Assembly (NCBI GenBank): GCA_002943765.1
Contig: PQWQ01000019.1
Location: 496,001-560,000 of the forward strand
From: Psoroptes ovis
Taxonomy: Eukaryota > Arthropoda > Arachnida > Sarcoptiformes > Psoroptidae
DNA length: 64,000 nucleotides
Direction of reading: 5' to 3'
The notes beneath the pieces are model-generated. The model worked only from the letters and a program-made list of their open reading frames with translations. It had not been told where the DNA came from and searched no databases. Positions within the stretch are counted from its first letter, which is position 1. The number at the start of each line of letters is the position of its first letter. Of the stretch, positions 23,635 to 35,400 are shown one piece after another. The position numbers and the translations under genes are program-made.

Positions 23635-24455
23635 TTAATCACTATCATCATCGTCTTCTTCTTCTTCCTCGTCATCATCTTCTTCTTCCTCCTCTTCTTC
23701 TTCTTCATCCGATGATTCTTTTTTCGATTTAGAGGAACCACCTTTACCACTTGATTTGCCACCGCCACCACCTTTACCACCAGATCCTCCACTTTTATAT
23801 GATTTCATTTCCTATTCAAATAATCAATAAGAATAATTTGTAAGTCATTTAGTTTCTGAATGTTCATTAATGAAAATAATTAGATATATTTTACCTTTTC
23901 ATAACGAGCTTTATCTTTGAGCGCTAACGCTTCATATTTAGCTTTTTGATCTTCGGTGCATGCATTCCACCGGCGTCCCAATTCTTTAGCAACTTCACCG
24001 ACAGTGGCTTCCGGATTTTGTGCTTTCACTTTTGAACGTTCATCATTGCAAAACCAAAAAAATGCAGACAAAGCACGTTTTGGTGCATCAGGATCCTTGA
24101 CACGCTTCTTTTTGCGTGATTTTTCTGCACCTTTATTCGATGCTTTGTATTTTGTCATTTCACCATCATAACGTTTTTTATCTTTTTCAGCCATTTGATG
24201 GAATCGATTTTTTTCCTTATCACTCATTTGCTATTTGATGGAAAATCGAAACAGAATAAATCAATTTCAACTTTGAAAAAAAAACCAAAGATTGATTTCG
24301 AAAATACTGACCTTCCAACGTTCAGAGCATTTTTTTGAAAATTCAGCAAACACAACGGCAACATTCGGATGTTTTTGTTTATGTTCTTCTCGACATGTTT
24401 GTACAAAATATGCATAGGCCGACATACGACCTCGTGGTTTATTATCTTTGCCCAT
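23635..24455 (-). CDS. HMGB: High mobility group box protein (HMGB1/2-like)
   Basis: Exons 24312-24455, 23895-24230 and 23635-23811, both introns phase 0, give 218 aa (human HMGB1 is 215). The start MGKDNKPRGRMSAYAYFVQT matches the HMGB N-terminus. Box A covers residues ~5-80 (CSERWK) and box B ~92-162 (DPDAPKRALSAFFWFC). A Gly/Ser/Lys-rich linker follows, then an acidic tail of about 25 Asp/Glu, the HMGB hallmark. HMGB proteins bend DNA non-sequence-specifically, help remodelling and transcription-factor loading, and can act as extracellular signals. The Gly-rich linker between box B and the tail is unlike vertebrate HMGB1 and closer to invertebrate forms. Confidence 0.95.
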
Positions 24456-24986
24456 TTTTTCTATTTGATTTTTTCTAATTGAAAGTCCAAAAACAATACG
24501 AGAATGATGATTGATTGTACCAATTTGAAAGATTGAAGATCTGTCAAAATGAAATGAAATGAAAAAAAAACATTTGAATAATTTGAGACAAAAAAAAATT
24601 GATGAATATAAAACCAACCAGAATTTGAATAGAAAGATTATGAAAGATTCTTTGGTAAGTAAATTAAACTGAATAAACGACACGAATACGAATTTAATAA
24701 TAAAAATTTTAAATTGAACAATGTTTCAATGATGATGATAATGACAAGAGCATTCAAACAAACACAAAATATTTAAGATTGAAAAATTATAATGTTAAAT
24801 TGTTTTATATGTTCGTTTTTTTTCAAAATTTTTCAATTCGAAAAAAAAAACGGTTATCAAGCGTTTGATATTTGGTTGGTCGGTTGGTTTATAATGGCAA
24901 TAAGTATTTAATATTGAATATAATGGAAATAAATGCAAGTAAAATGCAAAATTTTGTACTTTATTTTTCTATTTTTTTTTTTGCTA

Positions 24987-26290
24987 CCCATAGAAAATAC
25001 ATTAAAAGCAAGCAAACATGCATACAAATTCAATACAATTCAATAGAAATTCAATGTAAATTCATAGCAAAAGCAGCAAAAAAGCAGCAAGCAATTGGCA
25101 ATGGCAGTTTTTTTTGTTCACCATTCACATTTGCTTATAATCATTGTATTTGAGTGTATGGTATGTACATACATACACACACACAAAGCAGCAAAATTGA
25201 ATATGAATATTTTACCATTATTTTTTTTGGTTGATTATAATTGAATAGAGGCAGCAGCAGCAGCAGCTTAGTTTTTGATTGCTTGCCTGTGCCTGCTTGC
25301 CTGCCTGCCGTATATTTATTTTTTCCCATTAAAAGTCTATGGTAGTATTCGAATGATTTTCAAATAGCATGCCATAGAAAATACATTGGCAAAATCAAAT
25401 TCAATAATATATACAACATAGCAATTGCCTATCATTTTGGAATGACTGTGTTGACTCTCTATGGCAAATAAATTCATTTTCTGGTTGTATTTTTCTATTT
25501 GAAATGATTTGATCTGTTGTCGTTCTCGTTTGGAGAAGTTCTACGAGGTTTTTTTTATTTGTGCAGTGTAAGTTTTCTTCTCCATATATTTTCAATGGAG
25601 TTTTTCATGTATTTTTCTATGAACAAATGTGTGTGTATTGGTATATGGATGATTGTTGTATTGTATGTTTGTGTGTGTTATTATCATTATATTGTATTGA
25701 TTTTGGCTTGGCTGCTTACTGGCTGGCTGGCTGGTTGGTTTGGTTTGAGATTTTTTTCTATTTTTTTTTCGCCATAGAAAAAACATTGATGATGATTATT
25801 TTTTGCTTGTTTGCTTTGCCTAACGACTGACTGACTGCATTGAATGATTTCGCGTTTGAAAAAACTATTCGGGAATAAATATATCAAACAAACAAACAAG
25901 CATTTCATTTCATTTTACCCCATAGGAAATCTATAGAAACGAATAATGATTATGATGATGATGATGATTATTATTATGAGAATACTTAATACCAAAAATA
26001 AAAGAAATTCTCATCCATCTCTCATACAAACTCAATGGCATGGCATAGCATAGCATAGCAATGCATTATTATTATCATCATCATCAATGATGATGCCCAT
26101 AGAGACAAAACAGGCAGAAAAATGACAAAAATAACGACGATAATAACAAGTCAGAGTCATAGTCAGTCAGTCAGCCAGCCAGTCATTTACCAAATGCAAG
26201 CAATATATACAACACAAATGGCAAAGCAAGTTTCAATTTTTGGTAAAAGTTTCAATCATATCATAGTTTGCCCATAGAAATACTATTGTT
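24987..26290 (+). repeat. Dispersed CCATAGAAAATACATT word
   Basis: Same-strand copies at 24987-25003, 25371-25387 and 25771-25787 (one change). Weaker copies lie at 25918 (CCCATAGGAAAT), 26096 (CCCATAGAGAC) and 26271 (CCCATAGAAATACTATT). One opposite-strand copy is near 25606-25624. Two copies are preceded by the same CTATTTTTTTTT tract. Confidence 0.7.
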
Positions 26291-27027
26291 CAATGTACGC
26301 GCATACATTGAATACATACTCTAACCGCCATTTGTATTTTCGATTTGAATTTTTTTTTTTTTTGAATTAAAGATTCAACGAATGCTTTTGAAAAATGTAT
26401 GAAAAATTCATTTATATGTGAATCGAAAATACACAGGCAACAAAAATGAATGACAAAAGGTTTACAATGATGATTTGTATATGTGAGCAAACACAATGCA
26501 TTTTTACTCATTGAAAAAATTCAAATGCAGTGAATAAATAACAATCATACAAAATACATTGGAAGCCATTACTATTCAATGAAAATTTTGTATATTTGAA
26601 TTTGTATCATGCTTAAAAATTCAAAATTTCTTTCGAAGAAATTGATTTTAGAAAAAAAATGAATTATCATAATGATAATTTGCTGATTTTAAATGTTATC
26701 ATAATGATAATCATCATCATAGCATCATCACAAATGTATTATCAAATCATATGATATACATATAGAATGATTCAATTGAACAGATAAATGCATTGAATTC
26801 AAATATATATTTGTATATAGACGAGTCTGCCATAAATTCCAACATTTAAATGTTGAATAAATACAAAGTTTTGATGTATGTTTTTCTATGTATCGTGTAT
26901 ATTCTATTAGATCTGTGATGGCTGCATTTATTTATGCTGTATATAAGTATATTTTGATTTCTAACCATCAATATACAGCAAAATATATAAGCAATATGTA
27001 TATTTTAAAAATGGCTGCTTACACGGT

Positions 27028-27182
27028 GGTTTCAAGTTTTAATTTAGAGTTTTAAAATTGAATTTCGTAATTTTCAAGTTGATTTTCATAATTTTACAGT
27101 TTAAAATTCTATTTAAAACTATGAAATTAAATTTAAAAACTTTGAAAATTAATTTCAAAACTACGAATCATAACTTGAAACC
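27028..27182. repeat. AT-rich imperfect palindrome, copy 1
   Basis: Begins GGTTTCAAGTTTTAATT and ends with the inverted AACTTGAAACC. The interior arms are imperfectly complementary, AT-only sequence. It may be a second small MITE family. Confidence 0.55.
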
Positions 27183-27527
27183 TTGTATTCGAAACAAAAT
27201 ATAATGTAAATTCAATGCACATTTTGAAACCAAGCAATGGAGATGATCAACACGAAATATATTTGATCTTGTTTATGTACAATCGCTATTAGTTTTTGTT
27301 ATTACATTTGATATGATCTTAAAACAATGTTCATCATCATATTATTATTTTTATGTATATTTCCTATTGTCGATTCATATAAAATACGCCATTGGTGTCC
27401 ATCATCATCATCATAGATAGATAGATATATAGACAACATAATAGAAACAAGAAAATAGACATATTTTGAAATGAAATGTTAAAAGTTTCAAATCATCAAA
27501 ACAGCTAAATAAAACATCATACAGGGT

Positions 27528-27640
27528 TTTTCAAGTTTTTATTCAGAATTTTAAAATTAATTTTCGTAGTTTTGAATCGAAATTCAAATGGAAAAATTAC
27601 GAAATTGAATTTTAAAATTACGAATTAAAACTTTAAACTT
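27528..27640. repeat. AT-rich imperfect palindrome, copy 2
   Basis: Shares the left-arm pattern TCAAGTTTT...TTTTAAAATTAATTTTCG with copy 1 and folds back on AATTAAAACTTTAAACTT at its right end. Shorter than copy 1. Confidence 0.5.
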
Positions 27641-27883
27641 AGCATTATTTTTGTTCATTAAATTCAAAAATATTAGTGTATGTATATGAGCAGCCATGAC
27701 AGTTTCTTCAAAAATTCATAATGGCAGATAAAATTATCAGAAATTTTCATAAATTTTTTCAAAATTTGATTAGCACACATTCACAAAGCAATTCATGAAG
27801 TATTTCATGCACATTCACATTATATGCTGCTGTAAACACATTCAAAACATGCACTTACTCATACACAAACACTCAAATATATA

Positions 27884-27963
27884 TTAGGTTGTCCCATAAG
27901 TTCTTGCCGTTTTTCAAATAGAAATAAATATAAAAAACGGCATGAACTTATGGGACAATCTAA
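27884..27963. mobile_element. Hairpin MITE, subfamily A
   Basis: An 80-bp palindrome TTAGGTTGTCCC...GGGACAATCTAA with TA on both sides. The arms share the CATAAGTTCTTGCCG core. Confidence 0.92.
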
Positions 27964-28474
27964 TATATGATTTCGAAATATGAACAAGGTGTTCATCATT
28001 CAGTTTGAAATGGTTGATGATAATGATGATGATGATGGTGGGGTAACACACAACATGTCAATTTCAAATTGGAAATTTCCATGGAAAAAATGGTTTGGTG
28101 AATGGATGGGGATGATGATTTTGAATAATTTCAAATTTCAAATTTCAAATGATTGAATTACACATGAATTACACATTTTGAAAGTATTCGAATGTGTAAA
28201 GATGGCGCATCAAATCGGTTGATTACCTTTACTATTTGATTGTTTTTGATTTTACAATTGAAATTAAATTTGGCGGGTAAATGACGCGCAAGTCATTCAT
28301 GCATTCAAAAACAGGGATATAAATCAATGAATATCAATGATAACTTTTGAAATTAACCAAAAACTGTTATCATAAAAAATTTGATAACCAAATAATCGTT
28401 TAAACGGCTAATAATCACATATAATAATCAAATTGTTGTTGATTAAATTACGATCAAATTCATATTTCAATCTA

Positions 28475-28554
28475 TTAGGTCGGAGGAAAAGTTCTGTCGT
28501 ATTTTTTGATTAAAATCAATTTAAAAATGCGACAGAACTTTTCCTTCGACCTGA
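28475..28554. mobile_element. Hairpin MITE, subfamily D (distinct ends)
   Basis: An 80-bp palindrome whose ends read TTAGGTCGGAGG / CTTCGACCTGA, with TA on both sides and an arm core AAAAGTTCTGTCGTATTTTT. Same size, fold and TA flank as the other hairpins but a different terminal sequence. Confidence 0.88.
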
Positions 28555-29451
28555 TATTTTCAATAATAAAAGCAATGTATTTAATGAGAAATATCATCGA
28601 CAAACAATCAAATTACATAATCTCAAATCTATTATTTTTCATATATTTTTCGATAACATATTTACAAATATTTACATTTTTTTTCTTTCACTCAAAATGG
28701 CACTGATTTCAACAATTTCAACGGAAAAAACAAAAGTATTGAAAAATAATGTGTAAATCAGTGCATATAAACTCAAACGATTGAAAGTAATTAATGCAAA
28801 ATATTGTGAGATTGACCATTGACTTATCAAAAAATCAATGACTTTTTAGTGCATAACCATCGCACACATACACACATGTACAAGCATTCACCACGAAAGA
28901 TGTGTTAATGATAATACTGATAATGATCATAATAATGATGATAATAATCATTTGATTGAGTTAAAATGGATTTAGACAATTTTGAGCGCAAATTTTGGTC
29001 GAAAAAACAAACTTACCTTGAGATCGCTTGAAATAGACGTATAAGGTTAGGATTATAGTTGAAATCAGCAATTTTCTATGATAATTTCGATCAAATTTGA
29101 ACCAAATTACTGAAATAAGTCTTCGTAAAATCAACGGAGATCAAATTAAAATTCAAATAATTCAACGAATCTTTTGATAAATCGAACGTTATATAAATAA
29201 ATGTGAATTGAATGAAATTCGAAACAAAGAAATCGAATCAAATTTTTGCGAATGAGGGGCATGCGCACAAACAAACAGTTTTTGTTTTTTTGGCGCATTT
29301 TAACCATTTTTACTTGAAAATTTTTCACTCGAAAAATTGACAGCAACGCCATCTGGTGTTTTGGAATAGAAATTTTTATTCTAATATAAAAAATTTGAAA
29401 AATTTATAAAAAATATATCAAAATTAGTTAATTTAGTTCAGTTAAATTTGT

Positions 29452-32400
29452 TCAGCTCATTGGTCGATTTTCGACTTGTGAATCTACGGCACTGCCACTA
29501 TTAGTGCCGCTTGTAGCGCCACCGCCCATCAACATTTGATCATCATCTTTATCATCTTCTTCTTTGTTATCGGCACCAATGGCACCAATATATTCCAGAT
29601 ATTTTTTCACAATAATTGGCCAATTAATAACTTCGGTAATCGGTTTTTGTGCTTCACTATCATCAGCATATGTTTGTCCAAACGTACGGCTAATATGACT
29701 TGTTGCACGTGATGCCCGACGACCACCTGCAGCAACGGCGGGCGATATAGCACCGCCAGTGATCGATGTTGCGCCTGCACCACTTTGTAACCATTTTTGT
29801 GTAGCGACCACTGATGGTCGATGTGCCAGTGCAGCGGTTATGTGCATACCTTTCTTACGATCCTTGCGGAGATTTATAAGCTTTTGCATAATTTGATATG
29901 GTAGTCCGACGAATATGTTGATTGGTGATGGTGTAGGTGATGTAAGGGTCATATTACGTATGAGTTTTGCTCGGCCAAATTTCCATTCGGTATCCGATTG
30001 TGCTTGTATACGTTGATATGTATTGGACATCATGGCAATCAGCAAATTAATCAATACAATAACGGTGACCATCATATAAACACCAAACACTAGTTTCATA
30101 ATAATTTTTGCAACCGGTGGACTCAAATGCATTGGTGGCATATAATCAGGTTCGACCAGCCCAAACAATGCAAAGAATAACATTTCAAATGTATCCAATG
30201 GGTTTTGAAATTCTTGTCCATAACTTGGTAATGTACCATTGATTGTATCAGGTGGTTCGAATACTGGTTGATAAATTGCACAAATGTGCAACGAAAATCC
30301 GACCATAAATATTAATAAAATGGCTAAAAATCGTAGTAAATCTTTAATTAAATCACGTATAATAACAGCCCATGGTCCAAACAGATGATGAAATGTTAAA
30401 AAATTTAAAAATTCTAAAAAGGACAACAATAGCGCGACAGCTAATAATTGATTACGCAGGTAAAGCATTACTAATCGTGTAATTTCATCAAAATATTCAA
30501 AATAACCAGTAATAACAGTGAGTAAATGTACAATAACGGCCAAAAAACAAACCGATACAACAACAACTTTAATACCACCAAGACCATCACGATCAGCTGG
30601 ATTAGTAATTTCAGCTAAGAATATGCCTAATACCCAAATCAACAGGAGCCATTCATGCCAATAAGGCCATTGTCCATCATTCATATAGATTGGTAACCAA
30701 GGATTTACAGTTGTAATGGTTAAAATGACAATAAAAAATATATGCGATACCAGATAAAGGGTAAATTTAATGATTGGCATTTTACTTAAACGATGACCAA
30801 ATGGACATGAAATCAATATCCATATGAATGGACATATTAACATTGAAAAAAACAACAGGATAAATTTCCAACCAGCCCATTTCATGGTGCCCATCCATAC
30901 ATTGGTCAAGTATTGTTGTACAGCATGTTGTGCAACAACTTCTTTACGTTCCAATTCAATAAGAACATCAAGAAATTCGGTACCTTTATAATCTACAGCC
31001 CTCAATAAACGGCCAGCATTATTCGTTGTTGCTGTTATCGACAATAGATCGGTGGCTATTTGATCACAATATTGATAAACAGCTTCAAGATCACGGGTAC
31101 GATCTTTTTCTTTTTGTGCTAAATTTTCATAACTTTTTGCCAGCTTTACGGCCGTATCGATTGGTGCGGCGGATACGAGTATAAATTCTTGTATTGGTTT
31201 ATTTTCATGTTGTTTCGAACAGACCATTAAATCTAAGAGAAACTTTGGAATTTGGTGGTGAAGATTATAATTAAGGAATTATTCAATGGATTATCATTGA
31301 ATCATCATGGTACATACATCACGATCTTCCATCAAGCTCAATGTATCATGTTCTTTTTTAAACAAATAACTCAACACTTGATAATGACCAGCACCGGCAG
31401 CACAACACATTGGTACACGTCCATCTTTGGAATGTAGATCAGGATCGGCACCTGAATCGACCAGTAATTGTACGACATCAAGGAATCCATGACGTGCTGC
31501 ATAATGAAGCGGTGACCATCCTCTCTATGAATGTCAAAAAAATTCGAAACACATCACAGGGTTAATTCAATACTCGATCTAAGGCTATAACTTACATTAT
31601 CTTGTGAATTAATATTAGCACCTTGCCCTAGCAACAGTGAAACCATATCACGATGCCCAAATGATGCAGCCAAATGCAACGGTGTACGGCCATATTTATC
31701 AGCACGATGTAATTGTTCACTGGTTCGACTAATCAACAGACCAGCGACCAGTAAATGACCACCTTGTGCTGCCATATGCATCGGTATTGTGCCGACAACT
31801 TCAGTAGGTGCTTCAACTTGTACACCTTTACTGTTCAACAGCAGGCGGACAACATTTTCGTGGCCACTTTGTGATGCTAAATGTAATGGTGTTATGCCAT
31901 ACTATAAGGGGTTATTGATTGGTAGAAAATTGAATTATCTTCAGGGTTATAGTTGGAAAACAAAACATCGCATACATCACCACTTGGATCGATCAATGGC
32001 CGCTCACTTTTGATCGTTGCCGGTACAATCGGTAACATTTCACTGACACATTCGGTTTGACCAAATGCGGCCGCAACATGTAAAGCTGTAAGGCCAATCT
32101 AATCGAACGAACAGGTTAATTCAAATCTTTCCGAAGACTTTTAATTACAAAAAAAGACATACCCTACGACTACAAACTTTCCAATATGCGGTCGATTGTT
32201 CTTTGAGCGCCCGTAGCACATTAACATGACCTTTTTTTGCGGCCAAATGCAACGCTGTATAACCTTCAACATTTTCATCGGTTGCTTTAGCACCGGCTTG
32301 TAGCAATGCTTTGACCACTTCAACATGGCCACCTTCGGCCGCCAAATGTAAGGTCGTTGATTTGGTTTTCTGCAAATGACCCGAGAAATTAGCATGAACT

Positions 32401-35400
32401 CAATCCAAGTACAAACAACTTACCGAAATCCTTGCGTTTATCACTGATTCTTGATTTAAACGCATCAGCTCTTTTACGACAGCCACCGAACCTTTTGCGG
32501 CTGCAATATGTGCACATGTGTAACCATTTTTATTCGGCACAGATAATAAATCTGGTTTATGTTTCAAGAATAATTGTACCACTTCGGAATGATCATGTTC
32601 AGCAGCTAAATGTAATGGTGTTTGTGAATGCTATCAGGGGATGGATAATCTTAGAAATGTCTGAAGATAATGAATCGATGGAACTAAAACTTACATTATC
32701 AATGGCCAATGCATCAGCTTTCAGACTAAGCAATGTTTCACAAACAGCCAACTGTCCAGCTTCAGCTGCTAAATGAAGGGGTGTTTGTTTTGTCTTTGGA
32801 ATGGTAGAGGGGGCAAGTATCATCGAATTAAAATTAAATCGAATTGAATCGAATTAATATTAATCCTTAATTCTATTCCAAATACACAAATAAATCATAC
32901 CAATGTATTAGCATCCAATAAGGCACTATGTTCGGTGACCAATCGTCGAACCATATTATTATAACCTTTACGTGCAGCCAAATGCAACGGGGTCATTCCA
33001 TGTTTATTACGAACATTTACGAATGCATTCGCTTCCAGTAGAATTTCGACAACATCTTCGTGGCCAATTTCCGATGCAATATGCAGTGCTGCTTGTCCAC
33101 GCTTTCGAAAAACATGGGTCAAAGGTTAATTTTGTGAAATATTTATCGAATTAATTCAATTAAATTACCTCATCAAATATATCGACACGTGCATTTTGAT
33201 TCAACAACATTCGAATAGTATCGGCATGTCCACGTGAACAAGCATAGAACAGCGGTGTCCATCCTGACTATATGAGGTCATAATCATTCGATTAATCAAA
33301 AACTTTAATTGATTACGACCCAAACTTACTTTAGCCGTTTTATTACAAGCTAATTGTGCATCAATTGGTGGCAAAAAACTTATAATCTCTTGCAGTGCAT
33401 TCGTATTACCTGATTTACTACAATAATGAACTGGGGTTTCAAATTTTTCGATAGTTTCGAGGAAGACATTGCCACCATTTTCGAGCAGCAATCGCATAAT
33501 ATCACGATCTTCACTGTCATAGTGACGATTTTTTTCCATCAAATTGGCCGCATAATGTACAGAACTTTCACCATTCTATAGATTATCGAAAGGTTATAGA
33601 TTAGCAATCGAAGGTTATAGATTATCGCTTAAATGAATCAAAAAATGAATCGTCCCATACCTTATTCGGTTTATTAACCAGTTCGACGCATGCTTTTTTA
33701 TCTTTATGAGCAATCGTATAATCAATCAAACGTTTGGCAATCGGATAATGTGATTCTTTGGCCGCAATATGCAACACGTTTTCACCTTTAATGTTGATCA
33801 TCGATGGAACAGCTTGATCTTCGAGTAACATGTTTACGGTTTCAAGGAAACCTTCTCTGGCGGCAAAATGCAACGGTGTTTCACCATTCTAATGGGGAAT
33901 TATTCGAATTCGAATTCAGTTTGATGCATCAGATTACCCTTGCGACTTACCGCATCAATCGCATTGATTTTGGCACCCGATTTGATCAACATTTCAACGC
34001 AAGCTTTACCATTCTCGATTCTAGAAGCTGTATGCAGTGGGGTTTCACCATTTTTCCCCGCTTCTTGTTGAACAGCAGCACCCATACCGATCAACGCTTC
34101 GACAACTTGTGCATGTCCTGATTGTACGGCTATGTGCAGTGCAGTATAACCTTCCTGTTTTGTGAGAACAGAATTTTCAAAAATTGAAAATGGTCAATAG
34201 TCTTCAAAACGGATTCCACCACCAAAACATACATACATTAGTTTTCGAATCAACCGATTCACCTTTTTGAACGATAGCTTTGACCACTTCGGTATGACCA
34301 CGACTAGCGGCCATATGTATCGGCTTGGCCCCGGCTTTATTCGGCATATGAAGGGCTACACCTTTTTTCATGAATACCATGGCCGTACCAGGATGGCCAG
34401 CAGCCGATGCCAAATGCATCAACGTACTACCATCTTTCGTACGTTCATGTACAGATGCCCGGAATTTTTCGGTAAGAAAATCGACCGTTTTCATATGGCC
34501 ATTTTCGGTGGCCAAATGTAGTGGGGTCCGTTCTTGTTTATCAACGATATTCGGTTTCGCACCGACCATATGTAAGAATTTGATTAGGTTTTCATCACCT
34601 TGTATCGCCGCCAAGTGTAATGCTGTTTGTCCATCTTTCTATTTGGGAATTTACATTAAATACGATTGGTCAATGATTGGTCAAATATCAATCGGGTTAA
34701 TCACAAGACATACATTTTGTTGATCAACATCGCCACCATTATCGACCATCAATCGCAACATATCGGTATCTTTTTTCCTTATGGCAATGTGGATACCGGT
34801 TTCACCGGTATCCGGTTTATGCATATTAATTTGTTCTTTGGCCAATTCTTTGAGTAGTTCACGGCAAACCCCATGATTACCATTTTCCAACGCTAAAAAC
34901 AATGGTAGATTACCATCTTTGTCCAGCACTAATCTGGCTTCTTTTGGACTTGATTTCAACAGCAGTTGCAGTGGTACAAGCGCAGCACCGGTTGCTTTTT
35001 GTGATAATACATGTATTGGTAATTGATTTTTTTCACCACCAGCTATCATTGTATCGGCTTTGTTGGTCAGCAGTAAGCGTATGGTGTCTTCACGTGCATA
35101 AGCACATGCCAAGTGTAAGGCTGTAATGCCATCCTATTGAAGAGGAAAAGCGAAAGGTTGGTAAGTTTTCGAGAAAATCAAGGGAATTTCCGCAAAATCC
35201 TAGATCATTTCAAGGGTCACAGGTCAGTATTCAAGGGTAAAGGTCAGTTTCGGTGGATCAGGGTCTGCATAGTTTGAACCTAGCCGGCATAACCCCAGGC
35301 GCAACCTATTAGATTGCGCAGTTATTTCGTTCCCCGCAAAATTAATTAATTAATGAAAATTCATTAATTCATTCGACTAATTAATTCCATTCGATTCGAA

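Larger units (their letters stand above)
24456..29451. other. 5-kb gene-free AT-rich region with repeated words and palindromes
   Basis: No coding gene is supportable between the HMGB start and the nompC stop. The region contains six or more copies of a CCATAGAAAATACATT-like word (24987-26290), two hairpin MITEs (27884-27963, 28475-28554), two related AT-rich palindromes (27028-27182, 27528-27640), many ATAATG/ATCATC simple repeats and GGCTGGCTGG/CAGCAGCAG patches. It should include the HMGB promoter at its left end. Non-coding transcripts are possible but not shown. Confidence 0.6.
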
